From: CAYRVF01 sp964427535
GTDB lineage: Bacteria; Chloroflexota; Ktedonobacteria; Ktedonobacterales; JADMIN01
Length of the DNA: 64,000 nt
Direction of reading: 5' to 3'
Assembly: GCA_964427535.1 (NCBI GenBank)
Contig: CAYRVF010000005.1
Location: forward strand, 1 to 64,000
The first letter of the stretch is position 1, and each line of letters starts with the position of its first letter. Below, one piece after another: positions 1 through 9,331 of this stretch. The position numbers were made by a program, and so were the translations under genes. The notes under the pieces were generated by a model. That model was given only the letters and a program-made list of their open reading frames with translations. It did no database searches and had not been told where the DNA came from.

Positions 1-444
1 CGCGCGTCCCAGCGCGACACGTTGCCGCTGGCCGCCAGAGAGCGCCTTGGGTTTGCGCTGGAGATACTCGGTGATGCCGAGCATCTGAGCGGCGCGCTGC
101 ACCCGGACATCAACCTCCGATTTCGGCGTGTGCCGCAGCTTCAGCGAGAAGGCCATGTTCTCGTACACATTCATATGCGGGTAGAGCGCGTAGTTCTGGA
201 ACACCATCGCGATATCGCGGTCTTTGGGGGCCACGTCGTTTACGCGCTTATCGCCGATGAACAGGTCGCCTTCAGAGATTTCTTCCAGCCCGGCGATCAT
301 GCGGAGCGCGGTGGACTTGCCGCACCCAGACGGACCGACGAGCACGAGGAATTCCTGGTCGCGAATTTGCAGATTGAGGTCCGTGATGACCGGAGTATTC
401 TCGCCATACCGCTTGTACACATGGTCGAAGCGCACGTCCGCCAT
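1..444 (-). CDS. ABC transporter ATP-binding subunit, MalK/UgpC type (3' end cut off)
   Basis: The first 148 codons are visible; the gene runs off the left edge of the window. The protein starts MADVRFDHVYKRYGENTPV and has Walker A (GPSGCGKST, about residues 38-46), the Q-loop in VFQNYALYPHM and the signature LSGGQRQRVALGRA just before the edge. This is the N-terminal nucleotide-binding half of the MalK/UgpC/MsmK family, which energises uptake of oligosaccharides or glycerol phosphate. The ATG at 444 is preceded by GGAGAGAAGGGA. The C-terminal regulatory domain and any permease genes lie outside, so the substrate cannot be named. The sugar transporter, malQ and alpha-mannosidase genes to the right support a carbohydrate role, which is inference. 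Confidence 0.9.
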   Translation of the reverse strand, partial: MADVRFDHVYKRYGENTPVITDLNLQIRDQEFLVLVGPSGCGKSTALRMIAGLEEISEGDLFIGDKRVNDVAPKDRDIAMVFQNYALYPHMNVYENMAFSLKLRHTPKSEVDVRVQRAAQMLGITEYLQRKPKALSGGQRQRVALGRA

Positions 445-827
445 GAGCGTTCCCTTCTCTCCGTCGAGAGGCCGCATCCCGGCCTACCTGGTTTTCGTAC
501 CCAACTGAAACGCTCCGGCACCCGGAGCCTCGCGCGTCTGCCATCCATCATGACGGTTCGCGAGCACGGACGCGCGTCGACCGCCGAACGATGATGGATA
601 TTCGAATGGTAATCAGAATACCGCTCGCAGTCAACCGGCCCTAATTATCTCTCAGGCGATCGGTATGATACTCGCCGAACGCGAGAAGTGTGCCAGCTCA
701 ATTATGTCATGTGTCACAGCGAGAGGCACAGTAGAGAGACGCCCCCTCAGTCGTCGATGACGCATCGAGTTGCTGAGAGGGCGCGGTGTATGCCCAACGC
801 GGGTGCGCGGGGGTCGCGTGTGTACCG
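445..827. other. Intergenic region between two leftward genes
   Basis: About 380 bases between the end of the sugar transporter gene and the start of the ABC ATPase gene. It holds the ribosome binding site of the ATPase gene and, around 595-700, the only AT-richer stretch, which is where its promoter would be expected. I could not pick convincing -35/-10 boxes, and no ORF here has coding character. Confidence 0.4.
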
Positions 828-2516
828 TTATGCACCGCTGGGCAGTGGCGTGGCGTTACGCGGATGACGATCGTCGTCGCGGGTGCGCCGCCGGTCGCGG
901 TCGTCGGCGTTCGTGTCGTCGCGCTGTTCGACGGCATTCCAGCTACGGCCGTTCAGCCAGAAGTCCTCGATTTGCTCGAGGTCCTTATTCTTCGTCTCGG
1001 GCAGCAAGAACCAGACGAAAACGAGCGTGACCAGGGCAAAGCACGCGTAGATCCAGAACGTGAGCGACTGCCCGAGCGCGGTCAGGAGCGTCAGAAAGGT
1101 GATGCTCACGATGAGGTTCGCACCCCAGTTGCCGACCGTCGAGATGCTCTCACCGGTGCCGCGCAGCCGGGTGGGGAAGACCTCGGAGCTCATCAGCCAG
1201 AAGACCGGGCCGAGCCCGATGGCGAAGCTGACGATGTAGAGTAGAATCGCGATCAAGATAACCGGGCCGAAACGCTGCGGACCAAGCGCGAAGAGCACGC
1301 CGATGGCGGCGAGCGTCACGAAGATGCCCGCGGTGCCGGTCAGGAGAAGCTTGCGGCGTCCGACGCGGTCCACCAAACTGACGGCTGCGATCGTCGCCAG
1401 CACGTTCACGATGCCGACGAGGAGGGCGCCGGTGAGCGAGTTGCCTTTCTGGCCGAAGCCCGAGTAGCCCGTCACGATTGGCGCATAGTAGATGATCGTG
1501 TTGATGCCGACGAGCTGCTGCAGAATCGCTAGCCCTAGCCCGATGACGAGCGCCCCACGCAGGCCAGCGCGGAAGAGCTCTTTGGGCGAGGAATGGCGCT
1601 CCTGTTCCAGTCCGGTTCGGATGCGGCCGATCTCCTGCTGAGATTCGTCGTCGGAGTTCGAGACGCGCCGCATGGCCTGCGAGGCCTCATCCCAGCGACT
1701 CTTGCTGGCCAGCCAGCGCGGCGTATCGCGCAGCAGGAACATGCCGATGCCGAGCGCGGCAGCCGGGAAGATCGCCACGGCGAACATTGGCCGCCACCCC
1801 CATCCCGCGCTGGCGAACCAGAGGTCGATGAGGTAGGCGACGAGAATGCCGACCGTCACCGCAAGCTGGAACAGAAAGACCATCTGGCCGCGCACACGTG
1901 CGGGCACGAGCTCCGTCGTGTACATCGGCGCGACGACCGAGCTGGCGCCGATGCCGATGCCGACGAGAATGCGGAAAGCGACGAACAGCTCCAGGTTGGT
2001 CGCGATTGCTGTGAGGATCGCGCCCGCCGCGAAGATGATCGCCATGATGATGAGCGTTATCTTGCGCCCGAACCGGTCCGCGAGCTTGCCGCCGAGTGCC
2101 GCGCCGATGATGGCGCCGATCAGGACGGAGCTCACGGCGATTTCCTGCGTGGTCGAGTTGAGGTGAAAGTCCGCGCTGAAGTAGTGTTGCGCGCCAGAGA
2201 CGACGCCGGTGTCATAGCCGAAGAGGAGGCCGCCGAGCGCCGCGATGATGGCGACCATATAGACGTAGACACCGCCGCTGAACCTGCCTGTGTTCTCGGA
2301 CGCCTTGCCTTGTTGCCTACTAATTTCGGCACGCCCGTCCAGTGCGGAGGGCGGCGGCGTGACGATGAACGCGCGGCCATCTCCAGACCGCGTCATGTTG
2401 GACTGCCCCTCGGGGTGACCATTCTGCCGGTCGGAGAGGTGTTGCTGATCGGTCTGCTTCGCGATGGCATCAGCGCTGTTCGCGTTGGCATCACGATCGG
2501 AGATTGGCGCTACCAT
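828..2516 (-). CDS. Sugar porter family MFS transporter
   Basis: A 562-aa 12-helix major facilitator of the sugar porter (SP) family, a proton-coupled or facilitative sugar importer in the cytoplasmic membrane. Supporting motifs are GGLLFGYDTGVVSGA in helix 1, the helix 2-3 loop GGKLADRFGRK, the central-loop element RDTPRWLASKSRWDEA, LQQLVGINTIIYYAP in helix 7 and PETKNKDLEQIE after helix 12. The start at 2516 has an AAGGAGG site five bases upstream; an in-frame start at 2567 lacks one. About 85 residues of hydrophilic, low-complexity sequence precede helix 1, longer than usual, and a 55-residue polar tail follows helix 12. It is divergent from malQ. The substrate cannot be determined from sequence. 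Confidence 0.92.
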   Translation of the reverse strand: MVAPISDRDANANSADAIAKQTDQQHLSDRQNGHPEGQSNMTRSGDGRAFIVTPPPSALDGRAEISRQQGKASENTGRFSGGVYVYMVAIIAALGGLLFGYDTGVVSGAQHYFSADFHLNSTTQEIAVSSVLIGAIIGAALGGKLADRFGRKITLIIMAIIFAAGAILTAIATNLELFVAFRILVGIGIGASSVVAPMYTTELVPARVRGQMVFLFQLAVTVGILVAYLIDLWFASAGWGWRPMFAVAIFPAAALGIGMFLLRDTPRWLASKSRWDEASQAMRRVSNSDDESQQEIGRIRTGLEQERHSSPKELFRAGLRGALVIGLGLAILQQLVGINTIIYYAPIVTGYSGFGQKGNSLTGALLVGIVNVLATIAAVSLVDRVGRRKLLLTGTAGIFVTLAAIGVLFALGPQRFGPVILIAILLYIVSFAIGLGPVFWLMSSEVFPTRLRGTGESISTVGNWGANLIVSITFLTLLTALGQSLTFWIYACFALVTLVFVWFLLPETKNKDLEQIEDFWLNGRSWNAVEQRDDTNADDRDRRRTRDDDRHPRNATPLPSGA

Positions 2517-2853
2517 AGAGCCTCCTTGCGCGGGTCCCGTCTGTGCGGTGAATGGACCCCGCCGCACGTATCCCCCACCACGTGACGATACGCGCCTGTT
2601 GTCCGTGTTGATGGTTCCGAGAGGTAGTGCAGAGTGCGTGCCAGCCTAAAAGTCTGCCTCCGCACGTGCCTGCCAGTGGAGGGCATCGCGGAGATGCGGC
2701 TGTACGTGCTTGACGGCTCAGGCACCACATACGTAGACTGGGAAGCCACGAGCCGCGCGTTCGCATGAATCCGCGCTCGCTCTCTCCTAGCGGATGCGGA
2801 ATCGATGCCGCCCCTACCCGATCGCTACATCTACCTCGATAGGAGTGCCACAG
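2517..2853. other. Divergent intergenic region between sugar transporter and malQ
   Basis: 337 bases separate two divergently transcribed carbohydrate genes, so it should carry both promoters. The ribosome binding sites AAGGAGG (for the transporter) and AGGAG (for malQ) are clear. A TTGACG near 2709 is a possible -35 for malQ, but I see no good -10. No operator palindrome stood out. Confidence 0.35.
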
Positions 2854-4341
2854 ATGAAGTGGACGCGCGCCAGCGGCGTTCTCGTGCATCCGACCTCGTT
2901 TCCCAGCGCGCACGGCATCGGCGACCTCGGGCCTGGCGCCATCACTTTGCTCGACTTTCTCGCGGCGAGTGGGCAGCGGCTCTGGCAGATATTGCCGCTC
3001 GGACCGACAGGCTACGGGAACTCGCCATACGCTAGCCGCTCGGCGTTCGCGGGCAATCCATTGCTGATCTCGCCGGAGCGGCTGGTGGAAGAAGATATGC
3101 TGCCCGCCAGCGCGCTCGGCGATACGCCGGAGTTCCCCGCGGACCACGTCGACTACGAGCGGGTGGCGCCGTGGAAGTACATACTCCTGCGTCGCGCGTA
3201 CGAGCACTTCCAGCGGCACGCACCGCCCGAGATGCGCGAGGCGTTCGAGGCTTTTCGCGCGGCTGAGGATGCCTGGCTCGGCGACTATGCCCTCTTCATG
3301 GCGCTCAAGCAGGCGCACGACGGCCGGGCATGGACGGAGTGGAGCGCGCCCTATGTCACGCGCGAGCCGGATGCGCTGGCTCAGGCGCGGCGCGAGCTTG
3401 CGGACGAGATCGCGTTCGAGACGTTCACCCAGTTCGTCTTCTTCCGACAGTGGTCGGCGGTGCGGCAGGCGGCGCGCGAGCGGTCGATTAGCATCGTCGG
3501 CGATGTTGCCATCTTCGTGGCCCACGATAGCGCCGATGTTTGGGCGCGGCGCGAGCTGTTCTCGCTCGACGACGCTGGCAACCCGACCGTCGTGGCGGGC
3601 GTTCCCCCCGACTACTTCAGCGCGACGGGCCAGCGTTGGGGCAACCCGCTCTATCGCTGGGACGTGCTCGAAGAGACCGGCTATGCCTGGTGGATCGAGC
3701 GCATCCGCAAGGCGCTCGACGTGGAGGACTACATCCGGCTGGATCATTTCCGTGGCTTTGAAGCCTACTGGGAGATTCCAGGAAAATCGGAGACTGCGGT
3801 CGAGGGGCGGTGGGTTGCTGGACCCAGCAAGAAGCTCTTCGACGCCATACAAGCGGCGCTCGGCGAGGTGCCCTTCATCGCTGAAGACCTGGGACTGATT
3901 ACTCCGGAGGTGCGCGTGTTGCGCCGCGAGCTCGGCTTTCCGGGGATGAAGGTGCTGCAATTCGCGTTCGGCAGCGGACCCGAGAACAACGACCTGCCAC
4001 ACCACTTTACGCACAACGCCATCGTCTATACCGGCACGCACGATAACGACACGTCACGCGGGTGGTTCGAGTCGCGCGACGGGAACGAGCGCACCTATGC
4101 GCTACAGTACCTCGCGACCGACCCCGAGCAGGTGGTGTGGGCAATGATCCGCGCGGCGCTGGCGTCCGTCGCGAATCTCGCGGTGGTGCCGCTGCAAGAC
4201 CTGCTCGACCTGGGCAGAGAGGCACGCATGAACTTCCCCTCACGCGCGGATGGCAACTGGCGGTGGCGCGTGCAAGCGGATCAGTTGACCGAGACACTGG
4301 CCGCGCGCCTCGCTGCACTGACCGCGACGTACGGGCGCTGA
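2854..4341 (+). CDS. malQ: 4-alpha-glucanotransferase (amylomaltase)
   Basis: A 495-aa GH77 enzyme that transfers alpha-1,4-glucan segments between maltooligosaccharides, a cytoplasmic step of maltodextrin or glycogen metabolism. The sequence opens with the family hallmark RASGVLVHPTSFPS and GIGDLG. Catalytic motifs are visible: nucleophile Asp in YIRLDHFRGFEAYW, acid/base Glu in FIAEDLGLITPEV, transition-state Asp in GTHDNDTSRGW. Length is typical of the bacterial short type. The ATG at 2854 follows AGGAGTGCCACAG; an upstream in-frame ATG at 2794 would add 20 residues unlike the family. It is followed by a tRNA gene. Together with the MalK-type ATPase and sugar transporter it suggests use of starch-derived sugars. 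Confidence 0.97.
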   Translation: MKWTRASGVLVHPTSFPSAHGIGDLGPGAITLLDFLAASGQRLWQILPLGPTGYGNSPYASRSAFAGNPLLISPERLVEEDMLPASALGDTPEFPADHVDYERVAPWKYILLRRAYEHFQRHAPPEMREAFEAFRAAEDAWLGDYALFMALKQAHDGRAWTEWSAPYVTREPDALAQARRELADEIAFETFTQFVFFRQWSAVRQAARERSISIVGDVAIFVAHDSADVWARRELFSLDDAGNPTVVAGVPPDYFSATGQRWGNPLYRWDVLEETGYAWWIERIRKALDVEDYIRLDHFRGFEAYWEIPGKSETAVEGRWVAGPSKKLFDAIQAALGEVPFIAEDLGLITPEVRVLRRELGFPGMKVLQFAFGSGPENNDLPHHFTHNAIVYTGTHDNDTSRGWFESRDGNERTYALQYLATDPEQVVWAMIRAALASVANLAVVPLQDLLDLGREARMNFPSRADGNWRWRVQADQLTETLAARLAALTATYGR

Positions 4342-4362
4342 TGCCGTCTGGCGCCGGGCCGT

Positions 4363-4389
4363 TTGACGTGAGGGCAGGTGTGTGATATT
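4363..4389 (+). promoter_or_regulatory. Probable tRNA-Val promoter
   Basis: TTGACG at 4363-4368 and an AT-rich box GATATT at 4384-4389 (or TATTGT shifted two bases right, giving a 17-base spacer) lie about 40 bases before the tRNA. The -35 is strong and the -10 is imperfect. Confidence 0.45.
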
Positions 4390-4428
4390 GTTGTGTGGCG
4401 CCGCGGGCGGACATCTCGCGGACTTCTC

Positions 4429-4504
4429 GGGTGGTTAGCTCAGCCGGCAGAGCGCGTCGTTCACACCGACGAGGTCACTGGTTCAAGTCCAGTACCACCC
4501 ACCA
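4429..4504 (+). tRNA. tRNA-Val (anticodon CAC)
   Basis: A complete 76-base cloverleaf. The acceptor stem GGGTGGT pairs with ACCACCC, followed by discriminator A and an encoded CCA. The D arm is GCTC...GAGC. The anticodon stem CGTCG/CGACG closes the loop TTCACAC, which puts CAC at positions 34-36 and reads the valine codon GTG. The T arm ACTGG-TTCAAGT-CCAGT is intact. It has its own promoter-like sequence and terminator. Confidence 0.97.
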
Positions 4505-4525
4505 CTAGCGCTACACTCGCGCATT

Positions 4526-4560
4526 CGCCGCTCCGCAATTTGCGTGGAGTGGCGTTTTTG
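4526..4560 (+). terminator. Rho-independent terminator after tRNA-Val
   Basis: CGCCGCTCC pairs with GGAGTGGCG (one G-T pair) across a GC-rich loop and is followed at once by TTTTTG. It sits 21 bases beyond the tRNA 3' end. Confidence 0.8.
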
Positions 4561-4648
4561 TTTGCCCGCAAGTGCTCGACAGAGTGAGCGGGGGGTGCAT
4601 CCGCACACTACCTGGACAGCAGGTTCGATGACGGCGTTCGGTATCGTC

Positions 4649-5181
4649 TCACGAGCGTTGACGTGGTGGCCCCACAACCTCGATGTCGTACATCTGCGAA
4701 AGCTCGTGACGCAGGCGCATCGCCTCCTCGGGCACATCACCGACGCGCCGCAGGCCCTCAGAGAGCGCCTTGAAATAGCCCGCGAAGTCTTTGGGCGAAA
4801 TGACGAGAAGCACGCGAGCGGGAGTCAGCCCCTCGTACCAGAGCGTATGTGGGAGCCCCTTCGTACATAGACGAATCCGCCAGGCATCTGGGAGACGGTG
4901 TCATTGCCGATCTGGAACCCAAAGGTGCCCTCTAGCACGTAGAACGCCTCGTCAGTGTGGTGATGGAGATGTACTGGCGGTCCCGGAATCGACGGCGGGG
5001 CGAGCCAGTCGACGAGCGCGTAATCGGTTGGCTGGTCGCGAGTGACGAACGTGAGCTGGTTGCCTTGAAGCGGGACGGTTTTGTGTCTCGGCCTTGATTC
5101 GGACTGCACATCGCTAGACTCACTTTGGACGCCCTCGGCGACACGCCGCCGTGAAGTCGCCGGTGTATCGTCGGTTGACAT
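4649..5181 (-). pseudogene. Cupin-domain protein gene with a single-base frameshift
   Basis: The ATG at 5181 has AAAGGAG upstream. The first 105 or so codons give a polar N-terminus and a cupin core (PPVHLHHHTDEAFYVLEGTF, two His and one Glu of the metal site, then MPGGFVYV). Right after VYV the frame breaks near 4862-4865 and ends at a stop in about 13 codons. In the neighbouring frame the cupin continues naturally as KGLPHTLWYEGLTPARVLL and on through GYFKALSEGL to a stop at 4649. Adding one base (GTACG to GTACCG) restores VPKGLPHTLW, the usual cupin continuation. The whole would be about 177 aa. It is either a recent pseudogene or a base-calling error; the conserved downstream frame suggests the break is very young or artificial. 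Confidence 0.8.
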
Positions 5182-5486
5182 CACACGTACTCCTTTCCGC
5201 AACGCTTGACGCTTCATCAGCACAAAGGCGCACACCAGGATTACACAGGAGTCTCACCACACTATCCGTATCACGCAACCTCGATGCCTGCGCTTGAGGT
5301 CAATCTACGCTGAACTGGACTGGAATGACGCTACGCGTGGTGGATGGGGAAGGGGAGACTGTCGCGGGGGAGGATGACGCCGATGCCTTCTGGGTATGCA
5401 TATAGACGGTGTGCGCTATACTGGGGTATCTCCTAGCACGGCAGCAAGCTAGCGGCCGGTGGGCATCATCAAAGCACGGGTAGACC
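5182..5486. other. Divergent intergenic region (cupin / alpha-mannosidase)
   Basis: 305 bases between divergent genes. TATACT at 5417-5422 is a possible -10 for the alpha-mannosidase gene, but no matching -35 is visible 16-18 bases upstream. The cupin ribosome binding site lies at the left edge. Nothing else recognised. Confidence 0.3.
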
Positions 5487-8429
5487 ATGACGCAGACAAC
5501 AGAACTCCTCCTCGTTCCTCATACGCATTGGGACCGCGAATGGTATCTGACGTTTCAGCAGTTTCGCATGAAGCTGCTGCGTACCGTCGACGCGATGCTC
5601 GCTTTGCTCGAACGTGAGGCAAACTATCCGTCTTTTCTGCTCGATGGTCAGACAGTCGTGCTGGAGGACTATCTTGAGGTTCGACCTGAACAGGCCGGAC
5701 GGCTGCGGGCGCTCGCACGCGAGGGGCGTCTGTTCGTCGGCCCGTGGTATGTCCAGCCGGACGAGTTTCTAGTCGGCGGCGAGTCGCTGATTCGGAATCT
5801 CCAGACCGGCAGATGGATGGGCGCGGATTACGGCGGCGTCATGCCCGTGGGCTACGTCCCTGATACTTTCGGGCACATCGGGCAGTTGCCCCAGGTGCTG
5901 CGTGGCTTCAGCCTCGACAACGCCGTGCTTTGGCGCGGAGTCGGTCCCGATGTGCATGTGCCCGGCTTCGTCTGGTCGTCGCCGGACGGCTCTGAGGTGC
6001 TGGTGAACTTCCTCAATGACGAGACCGGCTACTCGAATGCCGCGCGCCTGCCAGATGAGCCGGAGTCACTCGCGGCGCGTCTGAAGATGATCGGCGAGCG
6101 GATGCGTCCGAACGCTCTCGAAGGCACCTGCCTGCTGATGAACGGCACCGACCACGAGATGCCACAGCCTGGGCTGGCTGCGTTGCTCACAGAGGCCAAC
6201 GAGCGACTCGCCGTCGACGGATTTCATGCGCGCTTCGGCACGCTGGCCGAGTACGCGGGCATTCTACGCCAGAGCGAGGCTGGGCTGCCATATGTCGCGG
6301 GTGAGCTGCGGAGCAGCTTTGGCTCGCATCTGCTGCCGGGCGTGCTCTCCACCCGCACGTGGCTCAAACAGCGCAACGCCGCGTGTGAGGCGCTGCTAAC
6401 ACGATGGGCAGAGCCAGCGGCGGCGTGGGCCGCGGTGCTCGGCGCGGAGCATCCGGATGGGCTGCTGCGGCTCGCGTGGCGATTCTTGCTGCACAACCAC
6501 GCGCACGACAGCATCTGTGGCTGCGGCATCGATCAGGTGCATGCGGAGATGCTGCCACGCTTCGACCAGAGCGAACAGATCGGCGAGGGTGTGGCGGCGG
6601 ATGCGCTCAGCTATATCGCCGCGCGAGTCGATACGCGAGGCGGCGACTCTGCGCTGCCTGTCGTGGTGTTCAATCCGACGGGCGCACCGCGCACGGATGT
6701 GGCTGAGTTCGAGGTGGCCCTGCCCTCGCACGATGTCGTCATCACCGACGCGAACGGGCATGCGGTTCCACATCGTCTCCTGGAGACGCGCGAGACTGAA
6801 ATCTTCACCTATGATGCCGAGCCCGCGCTGGTGGCGGGGATGATTCCCATCGTGAGCGAGGGACGCGCCATGGGCTACACCATCAGCGGCGTGCGACTCG
6901 CGCCGGGCACCACCGATGGCGTCGTGAATCTGGATGTGACGGTTCTGGAGCGCGGTGAGCCCGACATCGGCTACGTGGACCGCGCGAAAGAGCAGATTCT
7001 CGCCACGGCTGCGCGCGGCGACGTGACAAGCTTCCACGTGACGGGGCGCGTCGCTCCGACGAGCCGGGTAGCGGTTCTCGCGCGCGATGTGCCCGCGTAT
7101 GGCGGCCAGGTTCTGCACGTGCGCCCGGCGGAGGTGGCGACGCTGGCGTCAGTCGCGAGCAATGGGCATCTGCCGCACGCTGAGTACGAAACCGATATCC
7201 GCGCGTCCGAGACCGCTATCGAAAACCAGTATCTGCGCGTGACGGTAGATGCGCGAGACGGCACGTTCAGCCTCACTGACAAACTGCACGGCGTGGAGTA
7301 TAGCGGCCTGAATCGCATCGAGGATGGCGGCGATGTAGGCGATCTCTACAATTATTGTCCGCCCGCGAACGATTGGGTGCTGAGCGAGCCCTGCCGCCAG
7401 CCGGTGGTGGAGCTTGCCGAGTGCGGTCCGCTGGGGGCGACGTTACGCGTGACGCGTGTGTTTCTGCTGTCCCGAAGCTGCACGCCTGACCGGCAGGCGC
7501 GGAGTGCCGAGGCAGCCGCCTGCACCATCGTCTCTGAGATCAGGCTGGCGCCAGAGAACCGGCGGGTCGAGGTGCGCACGACCGTCGAGAACACGGTGCG
7601 CGACCACCGGCTGCGCGTCGCCTTCCCCGTTCCGTTTGTCGCGAGCGAGAGCTACGCCGAGGGCGCGTTCGAGGTCTGCCAGAGGCCAGCGCGGCAGCCG
7701 GTTCCAGCGGACGGCGAGGCTGAATGGCAGACGTGGGCGGAACTGCCGGTGAATACGCAGCCGCAGCGCCGCTTCGTGGATGTCAGCCAGGGAGAGTACG
7801 GACTGGCGGTGCTGAATCGCGGGTTGCCCGAGTACGAAGTCGTGCCTGACGAGGAAGAGAGCCGGATTCTCGTGACGCTGCTGCGCGCGACCGGCTGGCT
7901 TTCGCGCGACGACCTCTCCACTCGCAAGGGGCACGCTGGCCCAGCGGGAATCGCCACTCCCGGCGCGCAGGGGGTTGGGACGCACGTCTTCGAGTATGCG
8001 CTCGTGCCACATTCCGGGCGCTGGCACGACGATGGCAGTATCGTATGGCGGGAGGCGGAGGCATTCGAGGCGCCGCTGCGAACCGCGATTGCCGAGCCGC
8101 ATGCGGGCGCACTGCCCGCCGCGTGGAGCTTCGTGCGCGTCGAACCCGCGCAACTCGTGCTGAGCACCTGCAAACGCTGGGAGCATGGAGACGGTGTGGT
8201 CATGCGTCTGTACAACCCGACTGAGACGGACGTGGCCGGGAATCTGCTAGTAGCCTTGCCGTTTTCATCCGTAACTGAGGTGAACCTCGCGGAAGAGCGG
8301 ATCGACGAGCGCAAGGCCTGCGAACACGAGCAACTCCCCAGCGGACAGACCCGTGTGCCATTTGTTGTGGCGGCGGGACAGATTCGCACGCTGCTCTTCC
8401 GCAACGCACCAGAGACGGCCGCGTTCTGA
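5487..8429 (+). CDS. Alpha-mannosidase, glycoside hydrolase family 38
   Basis: A 980-aa GH38 retaining mannosidase of the bacterial MngB-like type, acting on alpha-mannosides or mannosylglycerate-type substrates. The N-terminal catalytic domain opens VPHTHWDREWY (zinc ligands His and Asp). The presumed nucleophile is Asp126 in GYVPDTFGHIGQLPQ, and a further zinc His lies in LLHNHAHDSICGCGIDQVH near residue 340. The rest is the central three-helix bundle and C-terminal beta domains (ALPVVVFNPTG, LRVAFPVPF). No signal peptide is seen, so it is probably cytoplasmic. Full length and intact. The start is the first ATG after an upstream stop region. Its location near other sugar genes suggests breakdown of imported plant or fungal glycans. 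Confidence 0.95.
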   Translation: MTQTTELLLVPHTHWDREWYLTFQQFRMKLLRTVDAMLALLEREANYPSFLLDGQTVVLEDYLEVRPEQAGRLRALAREGRLFVGPWYVQPDEFLVGGESLIRNLQTGRWMGADYGGVMPVGYVPDTFGHIGQLPQVLRGFSLDNAVLWRGVGPDVHVPGFVWSSPDGSEVLVNFLNDETGYSNAARLPDEPESLAARLKMIGERMRPNALEGTCLLMNGTDHEMPQPGLAALLTEANERLAVDGFHARFGTLAEYAGILRQSEAGLPYVAGELRSSFGSHLLPGVLSTRTWLKQRNAACEALLTRWAEPAAAWAAVLGAEHPDGLLRLAWRFLLHNHAHDSICGCGIDQVHAEMLPRFDQSEQIGEGVAADALSYIAARVDTRGGDSALPVVVFNPTGAPRTDVAEFEVALPSHDVVITDANGHAVPHRLLETRETEIFTYDAEPALVAGMIPIVSEGRAMGYTISGVRLAPGTTDGVVNLDVTVLERGEPDIGYVDRAKEQILATAARGDVTSFHVTGRVAPTSRVAVLARDVPAYGGQVLHVRPAEVATLASVASNGHLPHAEYETDIRASETAIENQYLRVTVDARDGTFSLTDKLHGVEYSGLNRIEDGGDVGDLYNYCPPANDWVLSEPCRQPVVELAECGPLGATLRVTRVFLLSRSCTPDRQARSAEAAACTIVSEIRLAPENRRVEVRTTVENTVRDHRLRVAFPVPFVASESYAEGAFEVCQRPARQPVPADGEAEWQTWAELPVNTQPQRRFVDVSQGEYGLAVLNRGLPEYEVVPDEEESRILVTLLRATGWLSRDDLSTRKGHAGPAGIATPGAQGVGTHVFEYALVPHSGRWHDDGSIVWREAEAFEAPLRTAIAEPHAGALPAAWSFVRVEPAQLVLSTCKRWEHGDGVVMRLYNPTETDVAGNLLVALPFSSVTEVNLAEERIDERKACEHEQLPSGQTRVPFVVAAGQIRTLLFRNAPETAAF

Positions 8430-8477
8430 GCGAGGGAATACGGACCGGGCGGTGTATAGGACCCTCTTGCGCCAGAG

Positions 8478-8506
8478 TTGCCCGGTATACGCGAACCTGT
8501 TATTCT
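8478..8506 (+). promoter_or_regulatory. Candidate promoter for the zinc-ribbon membrane protein gene
   Basis: TTGCCC (8478-8483), a 17-base spacer and TATTCT (8501-8506), about 155 bases before the chosen start at 8660. Both boxes match only four of six consensus bases. Confidence 0.35.
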
Positions 8507-8659
8507 GTGGAAGGTCGCCTCGTTTAGACTACTGATGGGAAATATTCGGGCGTGACTCTCGGTGTGCGCGCCCGGCGCATGGAATGCCGCCTTTGCGAAT
8601 CTGCGGTGCAGCGCTGCCGCTTGCAGACGTGTGGTGCGGCTGAAAGAGGTGATAGTTCA

Positions 8660-9247
8660 GTGAGAATGGTGCTAGAGCGGCTTTCGCAGAGCACCCTTGC
8701 GGCGGCAGCCACGCCCAGCCCAAGTGCGACTACCGCGGCTGTCACCGCCACGGGCAGTAGCAGCAGCCTCAGCAGTCTGAGCGGCCTGCTCACGATCGTC
8801 GTCTTCTTCTTCGCGGCGTTTCTCGTGATCTTCTGGGTGAGCCTCGTCTTCTGGACGTGGCGCGACGTCCGCTCGCGCACGCAAGACGTGATCGTGCAGG
8901 TCACGGCAACCGTGCTGGTGGCGGTCTTCAACATCGGCGGTCTGTTCATCTACCTGATCGTGCGGCCGCGGCAGACGCTTGCCGAGCTGTACGAGCGGCA
9001 GTTGGAGGAAGAGTCGCTTCTGGCAGAGATGACCGAGCGGCAAACCTGCCCGACATGCCACTACCGTGTAGAGGGCGACTTCCAGATTTGCCCGTCGTGC
9101 GGCACCAAGCTGCGGCGGCCATGCCCGCGCTGCGAGCATCTGCTGGAGCTCAAGTGGAACGTGTGCCCGTACTGCGGCTACGGCGGTGGCTCGCTGGAGG
9201 GTGGCGGTCGTTCACCGGCACGCCAACCGGCGCGCGCTGAACGCTGA
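8660..9247 (+). CDS. Membrane protein with C-terminal double zinc ribbon
   Basis: A 195-aa protein of unknown function. A Ser/Ala/Thr-rich N-terminus precedes two membrane helices (SGLLTIVVFFFAAFLVIFWV and a second around ATVLVAVFNIGGLFIYLIV), then a short charged helix (YERQLEEESLLAEMTERQ) and two CPxC-type zinc ribbons (CPTC..CPSC and CPRC..CPYC). This order is common in Chloroflexota and actinobacterial membrane proteins annotated only as zinc-ribbon domain proteins. I chose GTG 8660 because AAAGAGGTGA lies eight bases upstream; ATG 8666 is the alternative. The frame is open back to 8552 but that extension is not protein-like. A strong terminator follows, so it is probably monocistronic. 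Confidence 0.75.
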   Translation: MRMVLERLSQSTLAAAATPSPSATTAAVTATGSSSSLSSLSGLLTIVVFFFAAFLVIFWVSLVFWTWRDVRSRTQDVIVQVTATVLVAVFNIGGLFIYLIVRPRQTLAELYERQLEEESLLAEMTERQTCPTCHYRVEGDFQICPSCGTKLRRPCPRCEHLLELKWNVCPYCGYGGGSLEGGGRSPARQPARAER

Positions 9248-9274
9248 CGGCGAGCACGTGCACTGCGAGAGAGA

Positions 9275-9307
9275 CGAGAGGCCACCTAATGGTGGCCTCT
9301 CGTTTTT
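9275..9307 (+). terminator. Strong Rho-independent terminator
   Basis: A perfect 12-bp stem (CGAGAGGCCACC with its complement), loop TAAT, then TTTTT. It lies 27 bases after the zinc-ribbon gene stop. Confidence 0.9.
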
Positions 9308-9331
9308 GTTTCGGTGGCTTCATCCCCCTGG

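Noticed and set aside
1593..2585. Long rightward ORF (330 codons) antisense to the sugar transporter
   Set aside because: Arg/Asp/Glu-rich low-complexity translation typical of a GC-rich shadow frame; the opposite strand encodes a clear MFS protein.
2491..4041. Leftward 516-codon ORF antisense to malQ
   Set aside because: Shadow of a well-conserved amylomaltase gene; no domain resemblance.
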